64,000 bases of DNA. It comes from Chlorokybus atmophyticus (lineage: Eukaryota; Streptophyta; Chlorokybophyceae; Chlorokybales; Chlorokybaceae). Position numbers and translations under genes: made by a program. The notes below the pieces were generated by a model. That model searched no databases and was not told the DNA's origin. It saw nothing but the letters and a program-made list of their open reading frames with translations. Positions 23,294-35,358 of the stretch are shown here, piece after piece. The DNA is taken from contig RHPI01000797.1 in the NCBI GenBank assembly GCA_009103225.1, forward strand, positions 383,764 through 447,763. The letters run 5' to 3'. The number at the start of each line of letters is the position of its first letter. The first letter of the stretch is position 1.

Positions 23294-24410
23294 CTCGCTC
23301 TCTCGCTCTCGCTCTCGCTCTCGCTCTCGCTCGCTCGCTCGCTCTCGCGCTCTCTCGCTCTCCCACGCGCTCTCTCGCTCTCGCGCGCTCTCTCTCGCTC
23401 TCTCTCTCTCCTCGGCTGTGCATCACAACAATGACCAAAAACACCAACTGAAACTTCATACACATTCTATCACGTAAAAACGCACAAACCCCGTCAGCAC
23501 TACTGCAATGCTGCATGAGTTGCATCATTTACATGCTGAGAGTATGTACAGAAAATGCGAGAGGGATATGCCCATTCCGACCACATCATGCATGCAACAC
23601 TCTGCAGCAAACATTCACCTCGTTGCTACATACACGACCACCGGGCTACCTACACTCTACTCCTACACCTACATCTACCCCCCCCTGTTAGTCATGCATG
23701 CACACGTTGCAGTTGTGGTTACCTGCAGCAGCGCCACCTGTCGCAAACCAATTTACATCATATGAAAACTCCGCAAGCATCACTTGTTTGCAAGTGCTGG
23801 ATATCTCGGTTGTGGTCAGCAATGCTATCATCATCTAACACAAAATCCTAACTTTCAGCATGTAACCTGGCATACTGGCACGCATTTGCGCAATTACTGG
23901 TGGCCTATGATTCTGCTGATACAAAGTGCGCGCACCAACATGCGTGTCTCCTGGCATGCGATTAGCGTGATCTCATGCACAGATGTCTATCATGTACCCC
24001 ACTGCTGTGCGCTGGCCAATTGGCCAATGCCCCAAAACCAATTGTGGCTTGCACATTGCTTCAGCAAGGCATGTTTCGCCATAGAGTGTAACCCTCCGCT
24101 TATCTAGCCTGTGTCCAACAACATCACACCATGAAAATGGCCATGTAGTTCCCTGTCGGTTCAGAAAATTGTCCGTTGCAGATGCTGTCCGGTTGTACTG
24201 CTCTAGCAACACAATACATCAACATGCATTAACCGTCACACTGTCAAATGGAGGTTAGCACCCTCGCGCTTCATTGATGAACGCTTGCAAAGCATTCCTG
24301 TACTTACAAAGCCTTGATGATGTCCGCAACCACTGTGCGCGAATTGTTGCTGCTGAACTGCCCGTTGCATGAGTTGCCCACAAAAACTGTACAATGGAAC
24401 TCTTTCTAGC
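22899..24410. other. convergent intergenic region with TC microsatellite
   Basis: About 1.5 kb between the TOP6B and epoxide hydrolase stop codons. It holds the TC/CTCG tract at 23219-23413. No splice-compatible coding series was seen. Confidence 0.55.
23219..23413. repeat. TC microsatellite grading into TCGC variants
   Basis: About 70 nt of pure (TC)n are followed by interrupted CTCG/CGCTCT units. The pyrimidine strand is +. Long frames across it (Ser/Leu or Arg/Glu repeats) are artefacts of the repeat. It lies in the 3' spacer between convergent genes. Confidence 0.95.
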
Positions 24411-26522
24411 TCACATCTTTGACTGCGACTGCAGTCTCTGCAACCAGTCTATGAGAATACGGTTGACTTCTTCAGGGTAGTCGTTCTGCGTCCAGTGGCT
24501 GGACTCCTCGATATGAGCGCGCTCGAGCTTCGGGATCCACTGCTCCATACCCTATCACGTACACAACAAGATCTCATTGTCTTCATGCGCACCACTTAAC
24601 GTACGTCACGTTGGCAGGCCCTTACACCGCTCACTTGACACATATTGAAGTCTGGTGAACTCTGATATAAGGTACGCAGGTAACATGTGCAGACAACTAC
24701 CTCCGTCATTGCGGGTGTCAGAATGGTATCTTTCCCGGCAGTGACCATAAGAGCGGGCACGTTGATGGTCGGCGAGAAGGTTTTGATCCACTCCCAGCTC
24801 GGCGTGAACGTGCGGTACCAATTCAGGCCGCCTCTGAACCCTGTGCGCGCGTATGTGGACACGAAGTAGTCCAGCTCTTCTTTCGTCATCATTGATGTTG
24901 GAGCAATCTGATCCTTTGCGGGAAGGCCCACCAGCAACCCTCCCCGAGCACGCGCCTGAGACACCACACACAATATGCACATGTAGAGTTGCAGTTCCAA
25001 GTATGTGGCCTTGTGTGTTTGTTGCCGGGAAACACGTGTCAGCTTGATGCAATGCATCCAGCAACATGACCGGGTGGAGGCGAGGACACATAGCATGCTT
25101 GTTGACCCTGAGCATGCAACACCATAATGCCAACCATACCCACCTTGCTGCCGTCGAGGTGGCTCTCTTCAATGAGATCATCGTCTTTGTGGGCTGGTTC
25201 TCGCTTAAGCGCTTCCTTCGCGCTACATGCGCATATGCACAAGTTGTTGTCAACAATTCTGATGGTAATCGTCATGATCCCTTGTGACCTGATTGTCTAA
25301 AGCAGTATGCTACCCCTTATTTGGCACTGCGCGCACACGCCAACACACTAAACATGCACACAATGTGCACATGTGGGTTAACTGCATAGCCGCCGGCCAA
25401 TGCTGCAAACAACAAGCAGACAGACTTGGACTTCAACCATACCTGCGGATAACAGCCATGAAGGTGCGCTCAACATCAGCTTCAAACTCCTTCTCGGCAA
25501 CGCCCTCCTCCTGGAAGTAAAGCATGTAGTCGAAGTTGCCCGGCTGCATCTTCAGCGCTTCAATTGGGTCAATCGGGGGAGGCGGCGAGTACGGCGTGTT
25601 GAGCCCGCCCACTGCCAGCACTCTGTCTGGATGAGTCACTGCCATGTTCCATACGACCTGCGGGCACTTGATGTTGGGTTGCTGTTGCATGTGTACACGT
25701 GGGCATGAGACATGCAACTCAATATTTAATCGGTCAACCACCTTGCCGCCCCAGTCGTGGCCGATAAGGACTGCCTTGTCTATCTTCAGAGCATTCAGCA
25801 GGGCCACAATGTCGTCTGCTATCTTCTCCTGGTGGACGCAAATGATCAAAACCACCGTCACACACAGCTTGCCACATCATAACAACATGACGAAGTAGAC
25901 ACCTAGCATTACAGGTGCCATGGTAGCGTGCACAAGCATGGACTACTGCGAACTCAAGCATTGACTCACGCATTGAGTGCCTGATTTGCATGCACTCACT
26001 CACTTACTTGTGTGTACTCGGATACAGCGTGTGGGGCACTTGTGCCTCCATATCCCCTCATGTCCGGTGCATAAACTCGGTAGCCTTCCTTTGCCAAAGC
26101 TGGCAACTGATGCCGCCTACCATGCAAACATAGGGGTATGTTGAAGATATTACATGAAATAATGTAGCAGTACTGCAATGTGATAGCGAAACTAACACTC
26201 ACCATGAGAACCACAGCTCCGGGAAGCCATGCACAAGGACGACAGCGACAGGGGCGGTGGGGTCGCCGGCGGCGGCCACGTGCATGGAAATGCCCGTGCT
26301 GAGGTCCAGCTGCTCGTGGGTGACCTGCACGATGTGAACGGCCACAATCAGGACAACCATGAGGAAGATGACAAGGACATAGACAAGGACATTGACAAGG
26401 ACGACAGTGGAATTGTCACAAAGGAAGGAAGGCATGCCAGGCCAATCAAGCAGCAGCCCATAGCATTGCCAAACACATGTGTTACAGGGTCTTACCCCCT
26501 CCACATGCGGATGCTGCGCCAT
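24411..26522 (-). CDS. alpha/beta-hydrolase, soluble epoxide hydrolase type
   Basis: Epoxide hydrolases of this family open epoxides (for example of fatty acids) with water through a covalent aspartyl ester. Eight exons (26522-26496, 26324-26203, 26116-26008, 25828-25742, 25657-25443, 25222-25144, 24955-24701, 24551-24411) give 344 residues, phases closing. Oxyanion motif HGFPELWFSWRHQLP, then PDMRGYGGTSAP, nucleophile elbow GHDWGG (Asp nucleophile), cap-domain segment, the acid in VTAGKDTIL, and the catalytic His in ESSHWTQNDYPEEVN. The chosen start gives a short MAQHPHVEG leader. An in-frame ATG at 26669 would add a hydrophobic Val-rich stretch and cannot be excluded. It is divergent from the DUF885 gene 450 bp away. 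Confidence 0.92.
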
Positions 26523-26972
26523 GGCGCCAACAGCGGCGACGACACCGACGACACTAACGACGACACTACAGCTGCGTAAGCGCACGCGAATAAGTACGCA
26601 CACTGTTATAGACCAGTACGGTGTACGGTCTATATCAGTGCGTAGGCTACCGCTTGCAAGGTGGTTCAAGCGCTAGCAACACGCAGCTTACCACCGGTAC
26701 GCGCTGGTACGGCTTCTACCGGATGCGTGAATCCGGCTTTGAGCTCTGCGTAAGTGGATGTCGCCTATCAGGTTCGAAATTGCCAGCTGGACACTGGCGA
26801 CGACGTTGCTCGCAGCGGTGGCGACTCGGTGGTGGAGGGGATTGCGCTAGTGTCAAGCTTTCTGCATTGTGCTGGCTCTAGGCATGCTTGGTTTGCTTAC
26901 ATTCCAGCAGTCGTACGTCATGTGTTAGTCTGCCTGTTGCTTTTGCCCCTAAGCAAGAAGCGGCTGGAAGCA

Positions 26973-29900
26973 ATGGCTTCTGCGGCGGTGGCTAAGAGCA
27001 GCTCAGGGGAGAGGGCACCGCTGTCCTCGCCCGCAGGTGTAACATCGACGTCGCCGGTATGGTCGTCCACCTCTGCGGGTGGGATCTCCATAGCCAGTCC
27101 CCGCCCGCAGGTTGCCCTGCCGGGCCAGATTATGAGTGCGGCAAGCACGCCTCGCTCAGTCGCTTCCACAGCTGTTGGTGATAAGGCTACAACTACCCGT
27201 CAGGTGCGCATGGCTCTTTGTGCATGGTGTGAGCAAGGAGCTGCATATGGAGTCAGGTTGGTACACGCCGTCCCAGCTGACAATGCAGGCATGGAATAGC
27301 CAAGCAGCAGTCCGTCAGCTAGCTAGTGCTAGTGGGTGACCATTTGGCTCTTCGTGTTTACATGCTTGTACTCCTTCATGCTGCCAGGGTTGGTGTGCTA
27401 CTTATACGTCTGCTGCATGGGTACAGTCACTGTGTAACATGAAATGACAATGCGGTTCAGCATACGCTGTACGTTGTAGTGTCGCCAATTGGTTGTTGCC
27501 GTTTTACTACCACTTTGCGCAGGCAAGCTCAAAGTGGCTAAGCGAAAGGCTGCATGGTGTAGCTGCTGATCCACTTGCTTGTTGCTTATGCAGCTTGCTG
27601 GTGTGTGCTGTGCAGGTGATTGGCCTCAGCAAGGCGCAGAGCCGTAGGTTTGCTCAACTGCAAGAAAAGACAAAGGAGAAGTTGACTCCTGCCTCCGAGA
27701 AATTGCATGCGCTGCTGGAGTCCCACTGGAGGTGGCGCTTGGAAAACTCTCCTGAGTTGGCGACGTTTGTTGGTGACTTTGCAAATGCAAATGCGTTGGT
27801 AAGCATTTGGTGTGGCACTGCTTGCATAGTCCCTGTTGATTGCTCAAGTACTGCAATTCAATTGCACCGAGCAAACCTTGCCTTGTCACCCGCTACGAAT
27901 GCGGTTTATTTTGCAAGGATGATCGCAGTCAGGAGCAGATGGAGAGTTCTTACCGCCAGCTGTTGCATATGCTGGAGAGCGTGCGCAGCTTTCCCGCTCA
28001 CGAGTTGACAGAATACAAAGAGAGAATGCACCTCGCAGTCCTCGTACACCAACTGCGGACAGTTGTGCAAGGCGTGCGCTTTCGAACCTTTCTCATGGTG
28101 TGACATTTTGTACAACGCGATCTTGTCTGTAACTTGCTACCTCTGCTACCCTTGTCAGCTCATTGGTTGCTGCCTGCAGCCCGTTCATCGCATTGATGGT
28201 CCACAGCGGCAGTTTCCTTTCCTCCTTCGTCACATGCGCTACTCTTCCGTCCGAGACTATGTTTGTTACTTATCTCGGTTGCGAGGTTTTGAAAAAAAGA
28301 CAGAACAGCTTGTTGATCTTATGCGACAGGTGCGGCTACTTGACCACTTGATTTGTTTAAACTCATTGCACTGTACCTCTCCCATTAGCAGCAATTGTGA
28401 TCTGACACTTTCAGGGCCTTGCTGAGGGCATGACACCGCCAAGGCTTGCCATGACTGGCATGTTGGAACACATCCGAAGCGGTTTGGCCGTGCCTCCGGA
28501 GGAAACAGGCTTCTTCGTGCCTCTGAGGGCTGCAGAAGAGAACGTTCTCACAGCAAACACAACTCAAGGCGACGTCCTGGATGAAGAAAATGTACTGAGA
28601 TTTGACAGCCTTGAGGTATGCCTAAGCTGCCGTTACATTTAACCGTGCATGCAGCTGCTTGCGCACATAGTAGCTTCTTTAGCATTGATAACTTTTGAAT
28701 GCCTGCAGTCTTTGCGTGCCAAAGGGGCGCGCATTATCCAGGAGTCGGTGCAACCGGCCTTCCAGCAGCTTTTGGACTTTGTGGAGAAGGAGTACATGCC
28801 AGCGCTTCGCCCGTTGCAGGACATTTCCTGTGCCAGTCTACCCAATGGAGAAGCGCTGTACATGCAATGCCTGAGGTTTCACACCGATTCGGATACGCCA
28901 GCTGCGGAGCTGCACAAGATGGGCCTCAGTGAAGTGGAGCGCATCAGTGGACTCATGTCCAATGTCCTTCGCGCTGCACATTACACTGGCAGCATGCAAT
29001 CCTTTGGTGAACACTTGGCTGAGCAGCCGCAGCTGCATTATCAAAGCCGTGAGCAGATGCTGGAGCATGTCAATCACCTGTGTCGGCAAGTTGAGGAGCA
29101 GCTCGCTGAGGTGTTTCCGAAACCCAACTTATCGTACAAGGTGATGGAGTTCCCAATCTACCAGAAAGAGGCGTGGATGAGCATGTACTACTTCACGCCG
29201 TCATTTGACACCAGGCGCGAAGGCAAGCTCTTCATCAACACGCACTACAGCAAGCGGCGCAACATGTATGAGATGGTGGCATACACGTTGCACTACATTG
29301 GCGGTTGGCACGTGCCGATGGGATTGGCCATTGAATCCGACCTGCCAAACTTCCGCAAACTCCCCGATATGGTACGCGTTGGCGACGCACCTTGCCGCTT
29401 TCCGCTTTACTCTGCCTACCGCAATGGATTAGCGCTTTATTGCGAGTCCCTCGGTGACGAAATGGGCCTGTATAATGACCCGTACCAGCTATTTGGATAC
29501 AACAAGCACAGCATGCTGGCCGCCTGCGGACTCGTTGTGGACACTGGCATACATGCGATGGGATGGACGCATGACCAGGCCATGGAATTCATCATGAAGC
29601 ACGTGCCTGGGTTGCCACGCGCAGCCGTTGAGGAAGAGCTTGTCCGCGTCATGGTGTGGCCCGGACACGCATGCTCTTTCAAGGTATCAAGTTCAGCATG
29701 TAATGCACCGCAAGTGTGTTAACAGTGCAGCATGTCGCCTAGTATAGATCTTCTGTGTGTCGGTGCCTGTTACAAGCTGTGATAGTCCCTCAGCTCATGT
29801 GCAGTCTCGTGATGGCTTCTGCATTGCAGGTGGGTGAGATGAAGATTCAAGACCTCAGAACCAAAGCGAAGACGGAGTTGCGGAGCCTTTACAACAACAA

Positions 29901-30036
29901 AGCCTTCCACACAGTGTTAGTGGAGGGCTCAATGCTGCCGCTTCCGGTGCTGGCCACGGAAGTGGACCGTTACATCAAGCGAGTACAGGCAGACAAGGTT
30001 GCGGCTGACATGGCTATACTTGCCTCGAGTTCGTAA
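26973..30036 (+). CDS. DUF885 family protein with altered metal-site motif
   Basis: DUF885 proteins are peptidase-like, helical, with an HExxPGH-type motif. Their biochemical role is poorly known. Proposed exons: 26973-27203, 27523-27558 (weak), 27616-27798, 27918-28097, 28159-28329, 28415-28615, 28709-29683 and 29830-30036, giving about 727 residues. The N-terminus is Ser/Pro/Thr-rich. Family blocks are RIDGPQRQFPFLL, YLSRLRGFEKKTEQL, GMTPPRLAM, FPIYQKEAWMSMYYFTPSFD, DTGIHAMGWTHDQAMEFIM and VMVWPGHACSFKVGEMKI. Where the family usually has HExxPGH, this protein reads HYIGGWH, and the usual EGWA(L)Y(x)E reads NGLALYCE. Both glutamates are therefore lost, suggesting a non-catalytic or differently acting member. 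It is divergent from the epoxide hydrolase. Confidence 0.85.
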
Positions 30037-30983
30037 GTTTTGTGTCGATGTGGCATATACGAGGACGTGCATGCACGTTCCCAGTTAGTGTGTAGACTAG
30101 GACGCTGTACAGTTATGAATGATTAGTGCAGACCCCGCATCAACAATCCTGTGTATGATGAAACTTGAACAACGCTGTTTGGCCTCAACGTGTGCACCTT
30201 AAATCTCATTTGTGATCTACTGTGCTACGAAGCACATCCATGTACTTCATGTACAGTGTGAAATTCAAGTAAGCACCTTGCTTGTCCAAGCAATCAATTT
30301 GGCATCAGCAGGAGTTGACAGGTATACGGTTGGTTGCGCAGGTCTGCATGATACTCGTGTGCATTAAATGCAGCTGTAACTCAGCTGTGACTCATCTCTG
30401 CAGTTCGGCAGTCCAACTGCAGAGCAGTTGTTTGCTGCCATTTTCTTAGGTTGGTCGTATATTCTGCATATCAATCAGTCAATATTGAACTACACCACTC
30501 AGTACACTGTGAGACTGAAACGTCGTGCATCGTTGATCATCGCATGCAATTCTGGTTTTTCTCGTTCAGTATTGCAATTGTGGGCTTGGGCTTTCTTCCT
30601 GAGCTGTGTCTCTTTGTTTGCGGCAGTGGTGGTGGTTGGGGCGATGCAGATGTATTGAAGTTCTGGTGCTGGTGGTGACTAACAGGTTGGTATAGTGTAT
30701 GGTACGCCATTAGGGTCATGTGTTGCAGTGCTGGCCTGCCGTTTGCTGTTCTGTGTAGCGTTGTTGGCGTTGGCAGTGATGGTGGCTGTTGATGTGGTGG
30801 CAGCGATGGGGTGGTTGGCGTGTTCAAATGTTCTGAATAAATAGGTGTTGCTGATGGCTATTAGGTCGTACGCTCTCTCCCTGCACGGCCAAACGGGTCA
30901 TAGCTCGCGTTCTGGCTGATTGTCTGGTCTTGTTCTGATCAATGGTGTTGTGTCGGCAGTGATGGTATTACCATCACCCAAAC

Positions 30984-31038
30984 AACCGCCACCGGCGCCG
31001 CCGCAAAAATGTAATGTTTGGCGGCGCCGGTGGCGGTT
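30984..31038. repeat. GC-rich perfect inverted repeat (19-bp arms)
   Basis: Arm AACCGCCACCGGCGCCGCC (30984-31002) and its exact reverse complement (31020-31038) are separated by a 17-nt A/T-rich loop. It stands out sharply from the AT-rich surroundings. Termini of a small element, a hairpin RNA or a transcription-end structure are all possible. Confidence 0.9.
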
Positions 31039-32172
31039 TTTCGGCTGTTGTCCATGTTTGATGACGCAGTAACTATAGCATGTAATCAATTAGCGTTACA
31101 TGGTAGAGTGGATTAGTTAGAACGAGGGTGAGTAGTGGCGGCATGTCTTTGGGGTATGGGGCATGCCCCGACCTCGTACCGCCAAAAACGCGGCCGTTTT
31201 AACCACTACATGTACTGCAATTGCACCAAATTCCTACCGATTTTGGGTCGCCGTTGGTCAGCAGTTGCCGCTGAGATAGTTTTCAGCATCTTTTACGCAT
31301 CTTTGCAATGATTGGCCATTTCGCTGCGTGTTTCAGCAACGGCTGTTGTCACCGTTGCGATCCCATTTGATCAATCTCATGCGTGACCAAATGGTGGCCT
31401 AGCGATTTTTCGTTTAATTGAATCTTAATGTTAAGGTAATTTAGGTTAGCATTATTTTTGTGGTTGTAACCTCGGCATTACTTACTGAGTATCGCAGCAC
31501 GTACCGCGGCGTGAACGTTATGTTTAATATTAAATTTTAAAACACTTAACTGCAGGTTGCTAACCATATTGCAGCATAAGTATTCATATCGCAACATATG
31601 TGCCTTATATTGCAACACATCAGAAATATTATTTTGCCACCTTAGATAAGTGTGTTATATCTCAAATCATATGGGCCATATGCAACAATATGCCGGCATG
31701 TGCATCGTGCACGTTGTGCTTATTATTAATATTTATTCGCATATATTTTGAGCAGTTGCTAAAGTGGGGATGTGCTTTGGACGGTCGAGATCTACATTTA
31801 ACAGATTGAACGGCTGATATTTGATAAACGCCGCCTAGCCAATGAGCGGCATGCGGGCCGCGCAGCCAGGCAGTCGCGGGTGCCGCATGTGATGCCCTCG
31901 GGGTGAGGTTTGCGTGTGCCCTAATGCCGGCCGCCCCGCCCAATTAGCCGCACCGCTCGTTGGGGTGGTGGTTACGGTGTTGTGACCAGACTGTTGTAAG
32001 TTTATAATAGATGCTTGCATGAGCCATGTTTAGCCAATGTAAGTGGGGTTGTCAATTTGTCGGTTCAACGTCAAAGGCGGACATTGCCAAAGTGCGACGG
32101 CATTTGAGTTCCCACGCTGTTGTTATTTCATATATGAATTTAGGGGGTGATAGCGTTGTTGAGTTGGAGGCT

Positions 32173-32426
32173 CTAACCCTAATCTAATAAACCGATTGTT
32201 TTTGTAATCCAGGTGAGTTCTGTCCATGCGTTGTGGTGAGCAATCAGTACTGAGTAATCATGTGTAGTGGCAGATGGGTCAGCACCAAGTGCATGCTGTT
32301 CCATTAAGGCAATCCTTCATGCGACAACTTGATTTGTAAGTGATGAGTGCATGTGATAGACTATTTGACATGCAGTGTCCCAAAACTTGGGCCAGGGCAT
32401 ACCACGCTTACAAGAAGTGTATAAAG
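32173..32426 (+). other. possible short spliced transcript after a telo-box-like motif
   Basis: CTAACCCTAA at 32173-32182 is followed by splice-like signals: a cag acceptor before ATG at 32274, donor at 32336, acceptor ending 32375, donor at 32427. Read in phase this gives only about 36 residues before a stop (MGQHQVHAVPLRQSFMRQL...). No homology is recognised. It could be a small peptide gene, a non-coding transcript or chance. Confidence 0.2.
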
Positions 32427-34858
32427 GTAAGTCGAGTTGTTGTTGGCTGTGGGTGTGTCAGTACCAATATCCGCTATGTTTGGGCTAAGCAAACAGATGC
32501 TGCCTAAGTTGGTGCTGGTTCCCATGCTGCAGCATATACTCCTTCTGAACAGGTCCGGTCTCATCCGGATACGGCGGTGGATACTGTGGAAACCAGTCAA
32601 GCTCCTCAGCCCAATGCAGCAGTACTCAGCCAACAGCAAAGCAAAATAAAGTTGTGTCTTGATTGTTGGCAAAACTTGTTTGTTTATTTTATCATACATG
32701 GTATTGACATATTTGTTGATGTTGATGGGTTGTGAAGTTGCAAGCACAACTTGACTCTAGCAGGCAATTGCGCTTGCAACTTACTGATGGAGATGCTGCA
32801 GTATTGTGGTTGCCGCAACATGTGCAAAGCACTTGGACACTGGATTGGATGTTGAACTGGTTACGAGACAGCAACGATTGGAGGAGATTGTGGTCAGCTT
32901 GCAAGGGCCAGTTCTCAACGTTGGTATGGATTGAGTTGTTGGTTGGCATGTACTTATGGTCATATTGATGGTTTTGTATGGTGTGTAGACGGGGCGGCTA
33001 ACAATGGTTCCTCTACAACTACTGCGCTGTTGTGGAGAGTAGTGCTGTTAGTACGTATATGTATTGACACTGTATAGGGGTTTTGCTTCAACTGGTATAT
33101 AATAATCATTGATACAAAGATGATGAGGGTTCATCTGTAACTCGATACGTGAGGGTAGTAAAAGGGTAGTTGATGTAATGCGAATGTGTTGCCACATGAT
33201 TAATGTAAAGTGGAGAAATGTTTGCCGCGTATTAGCTACTTGATGGAGTATTTAGTGCGTATGTGCGTGCGTGCGCGCGCGCATGTGCGTGTGATTAAAG
33301 GCACGGATTTAAAGGAAACCATACTATCTTCCGAAGAGACCAGGATTACCGTAACCTTGCCGTGCAACGAGTTAATCTCGAACTCCCTCAACCTTATTGT
33401 AGTTCTTTACCAGTGAGCACCACCTTGCATTCATGCGTCACGGTTGTTGTTGTTGTCGACGTCGACGTCATCATCCTTAACATTGTCCACTGCTCATCGC
33501 TGAGGTATGCATGCGCAGCATCAAAGGGCCGTACAGCGCACCCGTGTATGGGTACATGTATGATGAGGCCAACATGGGCGTCTTCAAGTGCGGCCACATG
33601 TGAGCCTTGGCCTTGGACTTTGACAACGATAGTGATTTCGACGACGCGACAGGACGCAAGCGATGTTCAATGCAGGTACACTGGTTCAGCCTGGAGTTGT
33701 ACCTAGTGTGCGCATTTGTAGCAACGACCTCACCGCGTGTCCTGACTTGGTCCTGTCATTCTCATCATCAACAACAATGTCACTAGCTCTGGGCTTGCCG
33801 CTCCTAGAAATCATTATGGTTGGTGTGTCAGCAAGCGGCAACACATAAGCTGTTGCTGGAGTGGCAATTAAAGATCAGCAACTTGTGGCGATGGTTTGCC
33901 AACTTTGCTCAATTTTTTGAAAACTTTTACATCATGTGGCAATGCAACCCAATTTAGTGATATCTTGGGCTTACATGGCTTCAAGTATTGATTAATTGTC
34001 AACACCTATCGTAGTGTAATACGGTCAAGAAATGGCAGATGAGGATATTATTCCGAGGTCAATTCATTAAAACCATGTAGATTTGTTTAACGATACGTCA
34101 ACAAAAAGAGTCCACAAGTAAAGTTCTGTCATCAAAATAAGTAACGGATAGTAAGTTTCATCAGCCATGCAGATGTGATAACTTGAATTGTCAACGAGCA
34201 TTGACTGTCACGTTTGAAGGACTGGCTTAGTCACTTTTAGTTCCTACTTCTACGATAAGTATAGAAGACCAACTTGAAGTGAGGATTCCGTATGGTGTCG
34301 AGGTGTGTGTAGCACTTGGCATACGTGCTCATGAGGTCCGTGCTTATGCACTCAATGTATAAGGACATAGCACCTACACAAGGCATTACTTACCAGTAAG
34401 TTGAGGACTGGTGATTATTTAGCGGCAGCAGAGGCATTAAAGCACTAAGAGTGTTGCCTATGTTGGTGTGTCCGAGGGTAGACAGAATTGGAATGTGCTG
34501 ATTCAGCACATGTGACAGGTCAGCGCATACGCGGCGAAGCCTTGCTTGCCTCAGACGTCCTGTGTGTCAGGTCGGGGAGCAATGAGTGATATAAAGGTGT
34601 GACTTTCATCTTGTGTGGTGGCAAATCAGTTGCTGGCCTTGCAACACTACTTGTGTGTGGGAAGCCTGGCTGAGAATGTTGAAGGGGCTCTCCTCCTACT
34701 TCCTTGTATATGTGATGTTAGTAGGGAATAATTGCAAGGTTTGTGTTGTAAGTTTTCGTGCTTGTGAAGAACTTTGTGACCCTCACCAGCAAATAAGTGA
34801 GGGGCAAACGTGACATTGAGCGTTACAACAATAAACGACAATAAACAAGGCGCATGCA

Positions 34859-35314
34859 ATGGCGTTCACGGAGCAAGGAGCAGCGGTGGTGGCGATCTTG
34901 CCGGACGAGATCAAGTTTTTTGAGCCCACTACTAAGGCGAACGCAGTACTGCGTAAAACGACAGCAGATGTGCGCAAACTGTTGATAACGCAATGTGCTA
35001 TGGATTATAGCCTATGCTTGTATAATTTTGAGATAGAAAGTGAAAACGGTAGGAAGGAAGCGGTTTGCGCACTCATAGATAGTACGATGCACACCTTTGT
35101 ACCCTTAGTGAGGCAAGATGCTACCTCCGTCAGCATGAACAGACGCACTATTCAGACTTCTATACGGTCGTCGACATCGCACCAACACCTCAAAACCGTC
35201 AACATTGCTTGGGTTCAAAAGCTAAATGCTTCCCGGAGTGTGCTCGGGCCCTCAGACTGCCCCGCGTTTATCCGTGTTCATCGGTGCAAGTTAGGGTTTG
35301 GCTTTGTGAATTAG
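34859..35314 (+). CDS. hypothetical protein, 151-codon open frame
   Basis: An open frame begins MAFTEQGAAVVAILPDEIKF and has fairly protein-like composition through ENGRKEAVCALID, then becomes Ser/Thr-rich. No family is recognised. A possible donor (AACG|GTAGGA near 35049) could end a real first exon. The 3' half runs into the promoter of the bL28c gene, including its telo-box, which argues against the full frame being translated. Confidence 0.25.
   Translation: MAFTEQGAAVVAILPDEIKFFEPTTKANAVLRKTTADVRKLLITQCAMDYSLCLYNFEIESENGRKEAVCALIDSTMHTFVPLVRQDATSVSMNRRTIQTSIRSSTSHQHLKTVNIAWVQKLNASRSVLGPSDCPAFIRVHRCKLGFGFVN
35291..35299 (+). promoter_or_regulatory. telo-box-like element upstream of plastid bL28 gene
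   Basis: TTAGGGTTTGGC on the + strand, the sense strand of the gene, 60 bp upstream of its ATG and followed by a GC-rich leader. Its extended form is identical to the element upstream of TBCCD1. Confidence 0.6.
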
Positions 35315-35358
35315 GGTCGGCGGCGGCGGCTTGGTGGCGGGGTTGGCGTGCGGGAGCA

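Larger units (their letters stand above)
30037..34858. other. gene-poor region, partly AT-rich
   Basis: About 4.8 kb without a convincing gene. It has an AT-rich core (31400-31800, 33860-34200), a GC-rich hairpin at 30984-31038, a telo-box-like sequence at 32173-32182 followed by a possible tiny spliced transcript, and an isolated coding-like fragment near 33510-33592. It may hold decayed mobile-element sequence, but no transposase or reverse transcriptase motif was found. Confidence 0.5.

Noticed and set aside
23118-23528. Arg/Glu- or Ser/Leu-repeat open frames
   Set aside because: Produced by the TC/CTCG microsatellite in all frames; no splice signals or conserved sequence.
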